From Miscanthus floridulus (Eukaryota > Streptophyta > Magnoliopsida > Poales > Poaceae): 64,000 nt of DNA. Both the position numbers and the translations under genes were made by a program. The stretch covers positions 32,692,536-32,756,535 of the forward strand of contig NC_089593.1 in NCBI RefSeq assembly GCF_019320115.1, given 5' to 3'. Positions 21,301 through 32,012 of this stretch are shown here, in pieces. Position 1 is the first letter of the stretch. The number at the start of each line of letters is the position of its first letter. Below the pieces are notes generated by a model that did no database searches, was not told the DNA's origin, and was given only the letters and a program-made list of their open reading frames with translations.

Positions 21301-21769
21301 TAGAATCATAATTAGCTCAGTTGGCCGCTGCTATGCCTTTTGCGACTAACCTTGAAAAGGTCAATGACATAACCACAAAAGGTGGCAAGTCTACTCATGA
21401 TCCACCATATCTGACAAAGATAGGTAAGACACCAGCAGCAATACGAGAGGAAGAAAGAGAAGAAGCTAAGAATTTGGACCACAAGCACAGGAGATGATGC
21501 AAGATTATCATGACACCACCCACCTACCGTTTCCATGTAGAAATTGAAACGCTAAAATGGATGAGCAGTTTGGTAAGTTCATAGAGGTAATTCAAAAGTT
21601 ATATATCAATATCCCTCTGCTAGATGCCATACAGGTACCTACCTATGTAAAGTACCTCAGAGACATTCTGAACAATAAGAGACCACTGCCCACCACTTAA
21701 GTAATTAAGCTAATAGAGGACTGTAGTGCGGCCATCCTTAATACATCTCCAGTAAAGAAGAAGGATCCA
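21301..21769 (+). other. E2 gag-protease linker
   Basis: Degenerate coding sequence. The segment reading MDEQFGKFIEVIQKLYINIP and VPTYVKYLRDILNNKRPL (21556-21697) is the conserved linker upstream of protease in this lineage. Stops interrupt it. Confidence 0.6.
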
Positions 21770-21909
21770 AGATGTCCCACTATTGATTGTTCGATTGGAA
21801 ACCAGAATTTTGAGCATGCCCTGTGTGACCTTGGCGCTAGCATTAGTGTCATGCCCAAGATGGTTTTTTACAAGCTCAACTATTCAACACTCACACCAAC
21901 ATTGATGTG

Positions 21910-21917
21910 CCTGCAAC
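21910..21917. repeat. MITE left target-site duplication (CCTGCAAC)
   Basis: Perfect 8-bp match with 22076-22083. Confidence 0.92.
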
Positions 21918-22075
21918 CAGCGGCGAATCTAGACTAAACTACTGTTGGGGTCGCACAGATTCATGAACTCAATTTGATGGGGTCGTAGCTGGCCGGAATA
22001 CGCGGGGTTCCTCTGATTCGTACAAAGTTATCGGGGTCGCATGACCCTGACACATGCACTATGGCTTCGCCGCTG
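21918..22075. mobile_element. 158-bp hAT-type MITE
   Basis: The terminal inverted repeats CAGCGGCGAA and TTCGCCGCTG match perfectly over 10 bp. They are flanked by an exact 8-bp duplication, CCTGCAAC, which is diagnostic of hAT insertion. It is too short to code for transposase. It interrupts the E2 protease. Confidence 0.92.
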
Positions 22076-22083
22076 CCTGCAAC
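22076..22083. repeat. MITE right target-site duplication (CCTGCAAC)
   Basis: Partner of 21910-21917. Confidence 0.92.
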
Positions 22084-22333
22084 TAGCCAACCAATCGGTC
22101 CGCTATCCTATAGGAATCACAAAGAATATTCTAGTAAAAATAAGAAACTTTTTTGTGCCAGTTGATTTTGTAGTGCTTGACATGCAGGAAGACATGAAGA
22201 TGCCCCTCATACTTGGGAGACCCTTCTTGAGCACTACAAATGCACATATTGATGTTGGAGTTGGAGAAATCTAATTCCACATCAATGAGAAGGAAGAACA
22301 ATTCGCCTTCAAACCAAGACTGGAACAATGCTC

Positions 22334-22336
22334 TAA
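22334..22336. repeat. CACTA-2 left target-site duplication (TAA)
   Basis: TAA before CACTACTATAG; TAA again at 36860-36862 after the right terminus. Three bp is the CACTA-family duplication length. Confidence 0.8.
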
Positions 22337-22620
22337 CACTACTATAGATTGATTTATCACTGTCGCCACTTTCACTGCCATAGCGATAGAAGCGACGGTG
22401 TGATATTTCTACTGTCGGTTGGAACGTAGCGAGGCCTCTTGGGAAGGAAACCAGCAGTTCATACTTCTACCACTGACGGGTTAATGATAGATGCAGTAGT
22501 GGTATTGGGGTTGCTTTTGCTTCATCGCATGAAAAACCGGGCCAACTAGGATACGCATTTTGCACGCCGGCCCTAAAGTAGCATTTGATCAACCGGCGGT
22601 AAATTCAGCATGAGTGTTGA
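22337..22620. repeat. CACTA-2 left terminus and subterminal region
   Basis: CACTACTATAG terminus followed by CACTGTCG, GCGACGGTG, CTACTGTCGG and CACTGACGGG motifs, probable transposase contact sites by analogy with other CACTA elements. Confidence 0.7.
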
Positions 22621-22780
22621 ATTGCCTCAACTTCCAAGGCTGTTAAATCACCTTTACTTCCGCTGCCTGAAGCATAAGAGCCACGTATCCACTACTCTAC
22701 ATATACTTTAAGCCCTATGCCCTCTAAAATGACCCCTCTTCTTCAACCATCATCCCCTTCTCTTCCAATCTACATAGAAA

Positions 22781-23041
22781 ATGTCGGACAGCCCCATCAA
22801 GTTTCCAAGTAGCTCATTGTCCAACAAGGACGAATTGCATTCCCACCACTCCTCCAAGGAGAACGTGTCCTCCGATGACTAGATGTCTAATTATAGTCCT
22901 CCATGGAGCTTCGAGATGGAGGACCCAGAGGAGGAGGACGGTGAGGACGAGGATGACGCCAAAGGTGATGCCGACGACAACGATGATGACTCCGACGACG
23001 ACGACGATGACTCTTACTTTGACTCACCTCCTCCCAAGTGA
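22781..23041 (+). pseudogene. Acidic Asp/Glu-rich protein ORF with one in-frame stop
   Basis: The ATG at 22781 opens MSDSPIKFPSSSLSNKDELH. A TAG at 22880-22882 interrupts, a Met codon follows at once, and the same frame continues with PPWSFEMEDPEEEDGEDEDD, a D-rich tract and a final SYFDSPPPK with stop at 23039-23041. Total 86 codons before the stop. A TATA-like CATATACTTTA lies about 80 bp upstream. The composition suggests a nuclear acidic protein or the 5' exon of a longer gene; I do not recognise the family. It may be a captured host exon or a CACTA-specific ORF. Confidence 0.5.
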
Positions 23042-23500
23042 GCGAGGCTTGAGTAGTTTATAGTTAGTATAAGTAGTTTTAATAGTTTAGGTTAGTTATT
23101 ATGCTTCTAAACGAGTACAATCATATACGTCCAAATTGTATCTATATGTTAGATATATATAATGAATCAATGAAAAAATTCTATTCGCGCAGATTTGATC
23201 TCTTCAATGCCACCTTTTTTATATGAAATGCAAATCAAGTTCTTTCCAATACTACTTTAGGAGAATCTAAAAGCAGTTTAACCGCTTACAATCACTATAT
23301 TATAGCATTGGATTAGCGTGACAATGGTCGACTTAATACAAACACTGTTTAACTTATCCCATGCCATCCGTTCTCGCTATCGATCAATTTGGACCGTCCA
23401 TTTGGCAACAAACCTAGAAGCGCCCGGCCTGTTCCCAACTCCCTCGGGCCCTGTCGGCCTTGGCGGTGATTTGACCAACTAAAAACCCCCAATACGAATC

Positions 23501-23560
23501 CATTAGTTCTCCCCACCCATTGTTGCTTCATCTTCATTCTCCCCACCCATTGCTTCATCT
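23501..23560. repeat. Short tandem duplication
   Basis: TTCTCCCCACCCATTG followed by CTTCATCTTCATT occurs twice, the first copy with an extra TTG. It lies in the leader of the following gene remnant. Confidence 0.7.
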
Positions 23561-23735
23561 TCATTTTGACCCGTCGCCTGTACTTGCCCTGCCTCGACCA
23601 CCCTGCATTGTCATCGTGGACAACGTCCTGTGAAGGTTAGATGGATTCAGTCACCCCTCTGTTTGCATTTGGTTCCAATTGGTTTTGGGTTCGGTATCAG
23701 TTTTGTTCATATTAGAAATTTCTTCATTGCAACAG

Positions 23736-24107
23736 ATGTCTTACTTCGGAAGAAGCCTTTTCAATGCGAGCAACCTTGCGTTTTCGCAGCTAGGGGTGGC
23801 ACCAGGACCCCAAATGATGTTGTTTGCTACTTGGGGATGGAGCATTCACCCAGACCGATTGTTGATTGTTGAAGCCGCTGTTCAACACCTTCTCGGACCA
23901 CAAAATTTGACAAGAATCGTTCAAGACTTTGTTTGTGGAGAGATTTTTGTGCTTTATAGGACTGGATAAGAAGTAGACATACTTTATAGATATAATGTTA
24001 ACGTGGATGGTGATGCTGTCATCTTCGCTATGATTCACTACCTCTAACTTTTGGGACTACATCAACCAATTGAGTACCTTAGCAACTGCCTACCCATCCA
24101 ACATTAA
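23736..24107 (+). pseudogene. CACTA-borne paralogue of the 9278-9664 gene
   Basis: The ATG at 23736 follows an acceptor-like GCAACAG, as in the paralogue at 9664. The frame reads FSQLGVAPGPQMMLFATWG, aligning with FWQLGVELGEQNKLLVTWG, then GPQNLTRIVQD and GEIFVLY, matching GQQRITRVVED and REIFVLC. A TAA at 23967-23969 interrupts, and the same frame continues with RYNVNVDGDAVIF, a second stop and a C-terminal IEYLSN segment, ending at TAA 24105-24107. The full length is 124 codons against 129 (stops included in both). There are two in-frame stops and no frameshift. A possible leader intron begins with GTTAGATGG near 23635. It is opposite in strand to the chromosomal copies and sits inside CACTA-2, so it was most likely captured. 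Confidence 0.85.
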
Positions 24108-24470
24108 GTCTTAGAATTTATGAAACTTTTATGTTAATGAAGTTTATATGTATTGATGAAGCCTCTAGATTAGTATGTATGAGTAGTGCATAATCGTTGA
24201 ACTATTACTTCGATTGAAATATTAATTGAATCAGTTGGTCTTGATTTTGATCCACGTCTACACCTCTATGCAAGCATAGAGGATCCAAAACATGCCTTGT
24301 TCTATAGGTGAATAGTACCCTAAACCGCTAGTGACACAACATTTCTCCTTAGCGGGAGTGTGAGGGTTTTCAAGGATGTTTTGGCGCCTTGGCGAGAGGC
24401 AAAAGCATAGACAATACCTAGGCCGACCTCTTCACTTAGAGTGTGCAACACTTTGAACCCTGACTGCTCT
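24108..24470. other. Spacer between gene remnants in CACTA-2
   Basis: AT-rich sequence, probably the 3' flank of the previous remnant, then the leader of the GRF-zinc-finger remnant. No ORF is supported. Confidence 0.5.
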
Positions 24471-25118
24471 ATGGCTGCATCTAGCTCCAACTCCTCCCAG
24501 TGGTCAGCACCATCCCAAGGAGCCATCGCGAGAAGAACACTGGCTTCCAGCGGAGGAGGCTACAATGGGAGGGGGCTGCCCATCCTGTGCCATGTCGAGG
24601 ACCACCCCTACGCATACCAACCACCACTTTTGTGTCGCTGTGGCTTGAAAATGCCTTGATGGATTTCGTGGAGTGATGGCAACCTAGGACATTGGTACCA
24701 CAAATGTTGCAGGGCAAATAATGTAACTCGATTTCTTTCTTGTTCATTCTGTTATCGCAATGCAAATGCTGAAATCCCACTGTACTTATGGTAATTTGTT
24801 TTTTGTAGCCCGGCTTGGATTGCGGGTTCTTGAAGTGGCACGATCCCCATATGGAAAATTTCTGAGGACTTTAATTTTGGATTTACGTAACAAGATTTGG
24901 GAGCTGAAGGCGGAGGCCAATGTTACAACAAATGAAGAACATCTGTAAGAGAAGAGATTATGCCATAGATTGAAGAAATGGCTAGGGTTCCAATGAAGAT
25001 GATGGAAGATTTCATACCTTTGAGAAAGAAATGTGCTTCCTGTTCTTCTTTCTCCTATTTTGTACTTACCTTAGTTCTTGGCATGTTCATTGGCAAGTTG
25101 CTTAGTTCACCGCAGTAG
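24471..25118 (+). pseudogene. GRF-type zinc-finger protein remnant with C-terminal membrane segment
   Basis: The ATG at 24471 opens a Ser-rich N-terminus (MAASSSNSSQWSAPSQGAIA). It is followed by PPLLCRCGLKMP, a stop at 24657-24659, and WISWSDGNLGHWYHKCC. The C-x-C-G ... W.SWSD.N.G..Y.KC pattern is the GRF zinc finger (PF06839), common in grass proteins of unknown role. Intron-like sequence (24710-24805) is followed, in another frame, by LILDLRNKIWELKAEANVT. A last frame from 24993 gives FIPLRKKCASC and the hydrophobic SYFVLTLVLGMFIGKLL, a likely membrane anchor, with stop at 25116-25118. The order of zinc finger, coiled-coil-like helix and C-terminal anchor fits the grass family. Stops and frame changes disable it. 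Confidence 0.75.
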
Positions 25119-25379
25119 ATTCAAGTATCAATTTATATATTGGACTGAAATATAACACTTTTGTACAACTATTGTTGAACTAAATGCAAGGTGATTAACC
25201 AGGTGTTCAATTTATTGAGCTATAAATGCTAGTAGATCCAAGTATCAATTGATGTGTTAGACTAAAATATGTCACTTTTGTACAACTATTGTTGAACTAA
25301 GTACAAGGTGATTAACCAGATGTTCAATTTACTGAACGGTAAATGATAGTAGATCCAAGTATCAATTGATGTGTTGGAG
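25114..25379. repeat. 117-bp tandem duplication
   Basis: Unit starts AGTAGAT(T/C)CAAGTATCAATT at 25114, 25231 and 25348. The first two units are 117 bp each and the third stops after about 30 bp. They overlap the 3' end of the GRF-zinc-finger remnant. Confidence 0.88.
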
Positions 25380-26893
25380 GCATCCTACTTCCCTGGACAC
25401 TAGGCCCTGGTACAGGGGCAACCAATTTATTGAACTGTATATACACTCTCCAACGGTCCTACCACACCTTACTCCCATCCGTTCTACACTGTGCTCCCTT
25501 GCTCTACTTTAGCCTGCTAGCATCGGATGAAAGGCAACCTCTCGTGTGCTCACTGCTCCTTCACCTCTAACCTCGCTGGCACACAAATCTTCAGCGTGCC
25601 ATCCCTGCTTCTCTGCTCCATCTAGATCTAAGGTAATTGCACTGGATCTACTCCTTCATTGGATTCTATATTCCTTTCTAGTGCTCTATCGTGCTCTCTG
25701 CTCCTTCACCTCCAACCTAGCTACAGTAATTTTCTTGGATTTGCAGATGAAAATGCATCTTCTCATACTAGACTTTGTGGCCTTTTACCTCCGTGGAGTG
25801 TAGCTTGTGAGCCTTATTGTCCTTAGTATTGGTTCACCAAATTAGTACTTTGTGAACAAAGTCAATGAGCTAAATGAAAGTGTACCAATGGATGTGGATA
25901 GGGTTATAGTGGTCAAGGCTTGGGATGGCATGGAGATTGACAATGATCCCATGGACGTCGACTAGGATCTGCCTAAAGAGTGATTAATTATGCAACCAAT
26001 GATGTACATATGAAGGCCTTTTAACTTTTGCATAGTGTTGGCCTAATTAGTATCTACATTTTAGCTTTCGGCATGCTTGTTAGCTTGGTAGTGTCAACCT
26101 ATTTTTTTGGTATGAATGTATGGAACTCAAGTTGGATTCCTCTCAATCTAAGAGTACTTGCATTGTGCTTTCCTTATGTTTTCTAAGTGCATAGTTTGGC
26201 TTTTTTTCAATGTAAATATGTGTGCATTATTATTCACCATCAAACTCAAGTTGGCTTCCTTTCAATCTGAGTACTGGAATGGTGCTTTTCTTAGTTTTCT
26301 AAGTGCATAGTTTTGCTTTGTTTCAATGCCAAACATTAAGATTGTGTGCCTTAGTGTTCATCACCGTATCATACGGAGGTCTCTGAGTGGTAATAGGACC
26401 TAGCCGTCAGTGATGGTACTGTGCATTCACCGCCGCTTAGTTGCAAAATTTCCAATCTCGTGTTTGAACCCTCCCACATGAAACTAATGAAAGTTTGATT
26501 CCCGCGTGCCATAGAAGTTACATAGAGAGCAAGGAACCCCTACACCAACATCCCCCCTAATGCCGCCCCCTTCATCCCCCCACACACACATAGCTTTTGT
26601 TGTCCTCATTGCAGCTGTTTGTCATCACTGCTTGTGCTCATCACCATTGCTCAACTCTTGCTCTGCGCCAATGCACATCGCTGGCTTGCCCGCATAGATC
26701 CACCGGCGCACAAGCTGCTGCTATCATCGGTGTTGCCACTCATGCTCACCACCACTAGATCCAAAGGCAACTATAATAAGGCCTTACTTGCATCGCCGTC
26801 CCTTCTCCTCAAAACTCATCTCCTTACTAATGTTTATTGATGCAATTCCATGGCAGGGTGGCCTCATCTCTTTGGCTGGTGGTGTCCTTCTAG
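25380..26893. other. CACTA-2 interior between GRF and F-box remnants
   Basis: 25440-25800 is a pyrimidine-rich leader with an 85-residue ORF (25546-25803) that I cannot assign. A short open segment at 25846-25965 reads MDVDRVIVVKAWDGMEID and ends DNDPMDVD; it looks like the acidic C-terminus of another gene, with no N-terminal part found. 26380-26460 has GCCGTCAGTGATGG motifs like the CACTA-2 subterminal repeats. 26610-26840 holds a 73-residue ORF with no recognised family. Confidence 0.4.
26124..26364. repeat. ~119-bp tandem duplication
   Basis: The block AACTCAAGTTGG ... TTTTCTAAGTGCATAGTTT at 26124-26242 recurs from 26243 with small indels. Confidence 0.75.
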
Positions 26894-27872
26894 ATGAAGG
26901 AGGCCTGCAATATGAGGAACATAGTGGACAGTCTCTTAGATGATGTGCTTGCTGACATCTTTAGCTACCTCCGTGCTCGGTCCTTATGCTGCTACAAGTG
27001 TGTCTATCGCTCCTAGAGGCATGTCATCTTTGACTCCTATCAACGTAAGAAGCTTTCACAGACTGTCATTGGCTTCTTCGATGGCAGCTGGTGGAAGGGC
27101 AATCGACTCTTCACCAGCATCACCGGTGAACGGCCCTCCTTGTCCTTCTTGCCCTCCCCCCCCCCTTAAAAAAGTCCTAGTCTCAGATTATTGCAGTGGA
27201 CTTGTCCTTTGCTGGTGCGCTAGGCCTGATAGATTATGTCACTATGTTGTCTGCAATCCAATGACCCACAAATGGCATGTACTATCACGTAGCATCTATT
27301 CTGTTGGTCAGGCTCACTTAGGTTTTGACCCAACATCCTTGCACTTCCATGTGATTGAATTTGTTGAGGTGGAGGGTGCGTGCGAAGGTGTGGAGATCTA
27401 CTCATCTAAAACGACAGCATGGATCTTTAAGGAATTTGAATGGGGTGAGGGTAGTATTGCTCTATGTTCAAAATCAAGAAGTGTTTTTAATGGTTTTATG
27501 CACATGGTTGAGTACTCTATGATAGTTGCTGTGGATATGGAGGGCAATTCATAAACCAGGTGGTGCTGAAATGTCCATCCATCAAGCTCAAGGTCACCTA
27601 TGTGTGTGCTATGCTGATTTTCACAATAGGTCTTGCTTTTAGTGTGGATACTTGAAGACTATGCTATTGATAACTAGATTTTGAAGCGTGTTGTGGAAAC
27701 AGAGGAACTATTTGGATGCATGAATATTAAAGTTGGTTCTGAGCTTTGTGATGAGGAGTACATAGTGGTTATAGTTCACCCAGAATGGAATTTTATTTTC
27801 CTTGTTGGGAAGGATAGAACATTGATTGCATATGACATGAACCGTAGAAAGGTTCATGTCATCCATGCCCGT
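26894..27872 (+). pseudogene. F-box protein remnant, interrupted by E4
   Basis: The ATG at 26894 opens an N-terminal F-box: VDSLLDDVLADIFSYLRAR, SLCCYKCVYRS, a stop where a Trp is usual, then RHVIFDS. The reading frame changes near the C10 homopolymer at 27163-27172. The next frame gives SDYCSGLVLCW, YVVCNPMTHKWHVLSRS and the rest of the C-terminal substrate-type domain, to a stop at 27552-27554. After further frame changes the protein continues with VWILEDYAID, RVVETEELFGC, VHPEWNFIFLVGKDRTLIAY and DMNRRKVHVI, where E4 begins. Grass F-box proteins of this form are adaptors of SCF ubiquitin ligases. The gene lies wholly inside CACTA-2. A possible C-terminal tail after E4 is noted separately. 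Confidence 0.82.
27868..27872. repeat. Candidate E4 left target-site duplication (CCCGT)
   Basis: Five bases before the E4 5' LTR. The right partner cannot be checked because the E4 3' LTR is truncated. Confidence 0.35.
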
Positions 27873-29476
27873 TGTTGACGGTAGTTAACAACCATTATAA
27901 ACCATCAATATAACATGCATAAGGGCATAAATATAATCACCAACGAAGGTTTAAAGGTTTAAACTAACAAATTCCATGAGTTTTGGTGAATCTATATTTT
28001 CTGCAAGGTTTATCGAGAAAACCGTCAAGGTGGACCTACATGTCAGATTTAATCGTGCTTATCTGTAGCGAAACGAACACCTAAAGACTCTAGAAGACTC
28101 AAGAGGACTCCACGCTAAGGCAAAGAGGCAGAGGCTGCTAGGTGGGGCCGGCCGGCCCCACCTACAGGCTACCCCCCCCTAGGCCCACATGTCAGCCCCT
28201 CCTTCGAATGTCGGTCCTCTACCGCCTCCTAGGTTGCATCTATGCCATCCTTTAAGTCAGTTTGATCCAAGGTCTCATGTTAGACACTCCAGGCTATATA
28301 TACCAGCCCCTTCCATCCCCCAGGCATAATCATAACTCTAGTCATCCAGTCATTTGAGAAGATAGAAACCCAAATCATCCTCAGAGCTCCACTATATTTT
28401 AGGGCATAGCTAGTTAGGCTAGGTCTAGAGGAAGGCAAGCAGGCTTCGCTTGGATTCCTGATTGTGTCAAGAGCGTGGTTTGGTATAATCTTTGTACTCC
28501 CTCTCTTTTCTACCTCCATTATTTTTGTATGCTAGTTGCAATTGTTATGACAATATTAGTATTCATCTTATTCATGTTCTTCGTTATAATGTTCATCGTC
28601 TACTTTGATTATATGCTTAGTATAGTTGGATTATCATCATGTTCATTCTTAAGTTCGTATAGCGCTTACTCTAAGGTACCATGGGTGAGCGGTCGACATT
28701 GTGTATGCGTGGTGCTTATGCATTGTTTACCTGTGGATACACCCTATATTCTAGGTCATGTGGTAGATCGCGGATGTGACACTCCCGTTGAGTCCTTTGT
28801 AGTCCACTCCCCGAATATAGGCTTGCAAGTAGGATGCGGTTACGACGGAAGACAAGCTCTATTCTTAATCTTCCTTAGTAATATCCCTGATGTGTAGATA
28901 TGAAGATGATCTTAGCAATGACTACTAGGTATAATTACACTAATCAATGTATGCTTTGACTTATAATTAAGAATAACTCAGGAATTATTCCTCTAATATT
29001 TTACCTAACCATTCCAATGCCATAGAAAGGAGTACTCTGAGTGATTTATCATTATTATTGGTCAATACTTATCATATATCTTATCCTATGACTTACCCCT
29101 ATTATGAGTAGAACATTGGTTATGGTTTATTTCTCCATCAATAGTATAAGTTATCAATACATGTCCCTGCTAGACCTTCCCTGTGGTAAAAATATAAATA
29201 ACGATACCTGGAATACTCCCAGATGAAGTGCTACAATGGTATAATTATCTGTGCGCTTATAGATTCCTTTCATATATATATTCATATCTATTCTTCCTAG
29301 TCACATAAATTAATAAAGAACCACTTAGTATTATTCTAGTAGTAATGCTATGTAGTACAAACAAGCATCTCTGGCACCATCATTAGGGATGACAACCTAG
29401 TACAAGTGATGCTAGGAGATGCAGGCATATTATAGGTGACTACTTAAAACAAGTGACAAGTTAATAAATACCAACA
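27873..29476 (+). repeat. E4 5' LTR (1604 bp)
   Basis: Begins TGTTGACGGTAGTTAACA and ends ACCAACA. Similar to E2 LTRs at the ends and through the U3 region. Confidence 0.88.
28295..28302 (+). promoter_or_regulatory. E4 5' LTR TATA box
   Basis: TATATATA, equivalent to 18934-18941 of E2. Confidence 0.55.
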
Positions 29477-29484
29477 AGCATTTC

Positions 29485-29501
29485 TAGTGCCACTGCCGAG
29501 G
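29485..29501 (+). promoter_or_regulatory. E4 primer binding site (tRNA-Asp type, degenerate)
   Basis: TAGTGCCACTGCCGAGG matches 12 of 17 positions of the tRNA-Asp complement. All five differences are transitions. It lies 8 nt after the LTR. Confidence 0.6.
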
Positions 29502-29629
29502 AAGGTAGCTAGGCAAAGGAAGTATTGATAAACTTATACTTATTGATGTGATCAAAGATAACCATTGACCTCTGCTCAAACAAGCTTACCCTTGTTTTGT
29601 CTACTTGTGTATCTTATGCAGGGTAATGT

Positions 29630-30946
29630 ATGACTGGTTTTGACCTTCTGACAAACTATGTTGAAGATAAAGAAGCATTGATCAGGAGGACTAGAGCTAA
29701 ACTCAATAAAGTTCCAGCTTTAAAATTAGAAGACAACCATATAAGGCGAAGCTTAACACCTGAATTTGAAGCCATGGCTAACAGGACTCTCCGTGAATTC
29801 ATTGCTCCAACTATGGCCAACATCCGTACTGGACCAATAGTCAATGTCGGAGATAATGGATTCCAGCTCAAGCTAGCCCTCATCAACATGGTGCAAGCAA
29901 GCCAGGTTAGTGGAAAGGCACATGAAGATGCGAGTGCACATCTCCAACACATCCTAGAGATCTGTAGCACTTTCACCATCAAAGGAGTGACCCAAGATGC
30001 CATATTACTTTGCCTCTTCCCATTCTCATTCTTAGGGAAGGCAAAGCAATGGTTCTATGCCAACAAAGATAGAAATACTACATGGGATAACTGCTCCATT
30101 GCCTTTCTAGCAAAGTTCTTTCCCACAGGCAAGACCAATGCTCTATGTGGGAGAATCTCACGCTTTTAGCAACAACATGATGAATTTGTCCCTGAGGCAT
30201 GGGAACGCTTTCAAGACTACATATCAGAATGTCCTCATCATGGGATGGAGAATTGTCTACTTATGTAGACTTTCTACCATAGGTTGACCAACAGTACCCG
30301 TGAGACTATGGATGCTGCTGCTACAGGTGCATTCCTGTCACTCACCATACCAGCTGCAACAGCTCTTGTGGAGCAGATGGCCTCCAACCAAGGTTGGAAT
30401 GAAGAACATCTTTAGACCCGCAAGAGAGGTGGAGGTATGCATCAACTTAAGGAGATAGATATGTTGTCTGCTAAGATGGATCTGCTTATGAAGAAGCTTG
30501 AAGATCGAGCCAATGAGAAGCAAGAAGTCATGCACATTCATGATTCTCGCATGACATGTGATGTGTGTGGAAATACTAGGCATTCAGGGAATAGCTATCC
30601 TGAAACCCAAGAGGATGTGAACTTTGTCAACAACAACAACTACTTTCGTCCTCAATAGAGTCAAGGATGGAATCAGCAACAGAGGCCAAACTACGAAGGT
30701 AATTACCAAGGTAACCGTCAAGGTAATAATTTTAATAATTTCAATCAACCACCCTTGAGAGAATTGATTTATGGCCAATCCAAACTTATGGAGGGATTAT
30801 CTAGAAAGGTAGCTACCAATGATAAAATTCGAGAGAACATAAATAATAGAACGGATAGCTTTCCTTCTGCCATTAAGAACCAACATAGCTTTAATAAAAT
30901 AATAGAATCACAAATAGCTCAGCTGGCTGCTGCTGTTCCTTCGTAG
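29630..30946 (+). pseudogene. E4 gag remnant, stops but no frameshift
   Basis: One frame runs from ATG 29630 for over 430 codons, interrupted only by TAG stops at 30167, 30266, 30413, 30656 and 30944. Residues 1-50 are a charged N-terminus. Then come TLREFIAPTMANIRTGP, LGKAKQWFYANKDRNTTWD (capsid-like retrotransposon gag), PHHGMEN and FYHRLT. A zinc knuckle at 30557-30598 reads CDVCGNTRHSGNSY, where the fourth ligand Cys is Tyr (TAT). An Asn/Gln-rich stretch and ELIYGQSKLMEG follow. The N-terminus is longer than in E2. Five stops in one frame without an indel point to decay by point mutation. Confidence 0.85.
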
Positions 30947-31064
30947 GACAAAGGTAAGATTTTGGGGGCAACCGGAAGATCTAGAAACTACAAATCTTGT
31001 CAGTATTCACAATGCTGCATATTATTGTGTACAACCATCGACGAGAAGGTGGATAGATTATACC

Positions 31065-31617
31065 TTGCTAGAAAAGAAGAGCGATCCAGGGAGACCTGTC
31101 ATCCCCATCGCCATTGGACCTCATATTTTTCAAGAAGCTATCTGCGACTTCGGAGCAAGTGTCAACATCGTGCCTAAGGTAATTTATGATCAAATTAATG
31201 GAGATACTTTGTTGTACATAAATATGTGTTTGCAACTTGCAAATTAGTCACTCTGCTACTCCAAGAGAGTTCTTTGAAGATGCCATTGTTTGAATGGGAC
31301 AATCATTTGTTCCTGTAGACTCTGTGGTTTTGGAAACAGGTGGAGATGTAAGGGCACCCATTATTTTGGACCGACCATTCCTAAGCATGGCAAACGCCAT
31401 CGTCTATGCAGACAGTGCCAAGATCCATTTCACAATCAAAGATAGGAAGGAAAAGTTTTCTTTCAAGAATCGCATCTTACGATCTGTCAGACATCCACAA
31501 ACATCATACCTGCCCAAAGAGATAACAGTGACCAAGAAGAAGAAGAATAGGAGAAGGAGGAAGAACAAGTCCAAGCAGCCTCAAGAAGAATCAGTCAACA
31601 TGATCAACACACTCTGA
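31065..31617 (+). pseudogene. E4 first aspartic protease-like segment
   Basis: The active-site motif CDFGASVNIVPKVIYDQI has its Asp codon at 31146-31148. A stop at 31245-31247 and a frame change follow. In the new frame FVPVDSVVLETGGDVRAPII, LDRPFLSMANAI and KIHFTIKDRKEKFSF give the usual protease C-terminal half; Gly of the LGRPF motif is Asp here. It ends in a Lys-rich tract (31530-31575) and a stop at 31615-31617. Confidence 0.8.
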
Positions 31618-31679
31618 TCAGATACGACCACCTCGTCGCTTCACCATCCCTTGCTAAGAAGGATGATGTAGGCATACCA

Positions 31680-32012
31680 ACGATCGAGTGTACCATTGGA
31701 CAAAGAATCTTCCACAAGACTTTCTGTGACATTGGATCGGGTGTTGACATAATGTCCAAGGTAACGTATGAATACTTATTTGGCGATGAACCTTTGTTCC
31801 CTACATATTTGCAATTGCAGATGGCAGACCAATCAATCCAATTTTTGGAGGGAATAGCAAAAGATGTCATGGTAAGAATACATGACCAATATGCCCATGC
31901 CGACTTCATGGTTCTAGACATGGGAGAAGAAGAAGAAGAAGATACACCCATCATCCTTGGAAGACCGTTCCTTAACACTACCAACGCAATCATCTACGTT
32001 GGATCTAGATAA
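31680..32012 (+). pseudogene. E4 second aspartic protease-like segment
   Basis: A second copy of the same fold follows directly: IECTIGQ in the lead, then FCDIGSGVDIMSKVTYEYL with Asp codon at 31728-31730, LQLQMADQSIQFLEGIAKDV, DFMVLDMGEEEEEDTPIILG, RPFLNTTNAIIYVG and a stop at 32010-32012. From 31728 the frame is open. It is too diverged from the first segment to be a recent duplication. Plant retroelements normally encode one protease, so the tandem arrangement is unusual. Confidence 0.78.

Larger units (their letters stand above)
21770..22336 (+). pseudogene. E2 aspartic protease remnant, split by a MITE
   Basis: The active-site segment reads CDLGASISVMP, with the catalytic Asp codon at 21827-21829. 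After the MITE the frame resumes with LANQSVRYPIG, then FVPVDFVVLDM and LILGRPFLSTTNA, the usual flap and hydrophobic-GRPFL end of plant retroelement proteases. The interrupting 158 bp plus 8-bp duplication is 166 bp, which shifts the frame by one, as the two ORF halves show. A stop at 22272-22274 follows. CACTA-2 ends the segment at 22336. The protease would have cut the Gag polyprotein. Confidence 0.85.

Noticed and set aside
26940..27554. 204-residue ORF starting at 26940
   Set aside because: Its first 75 residues are out of frame with the F-box coding sequence that starts at 26894; only the part after the C10 tract belongs to the gene.
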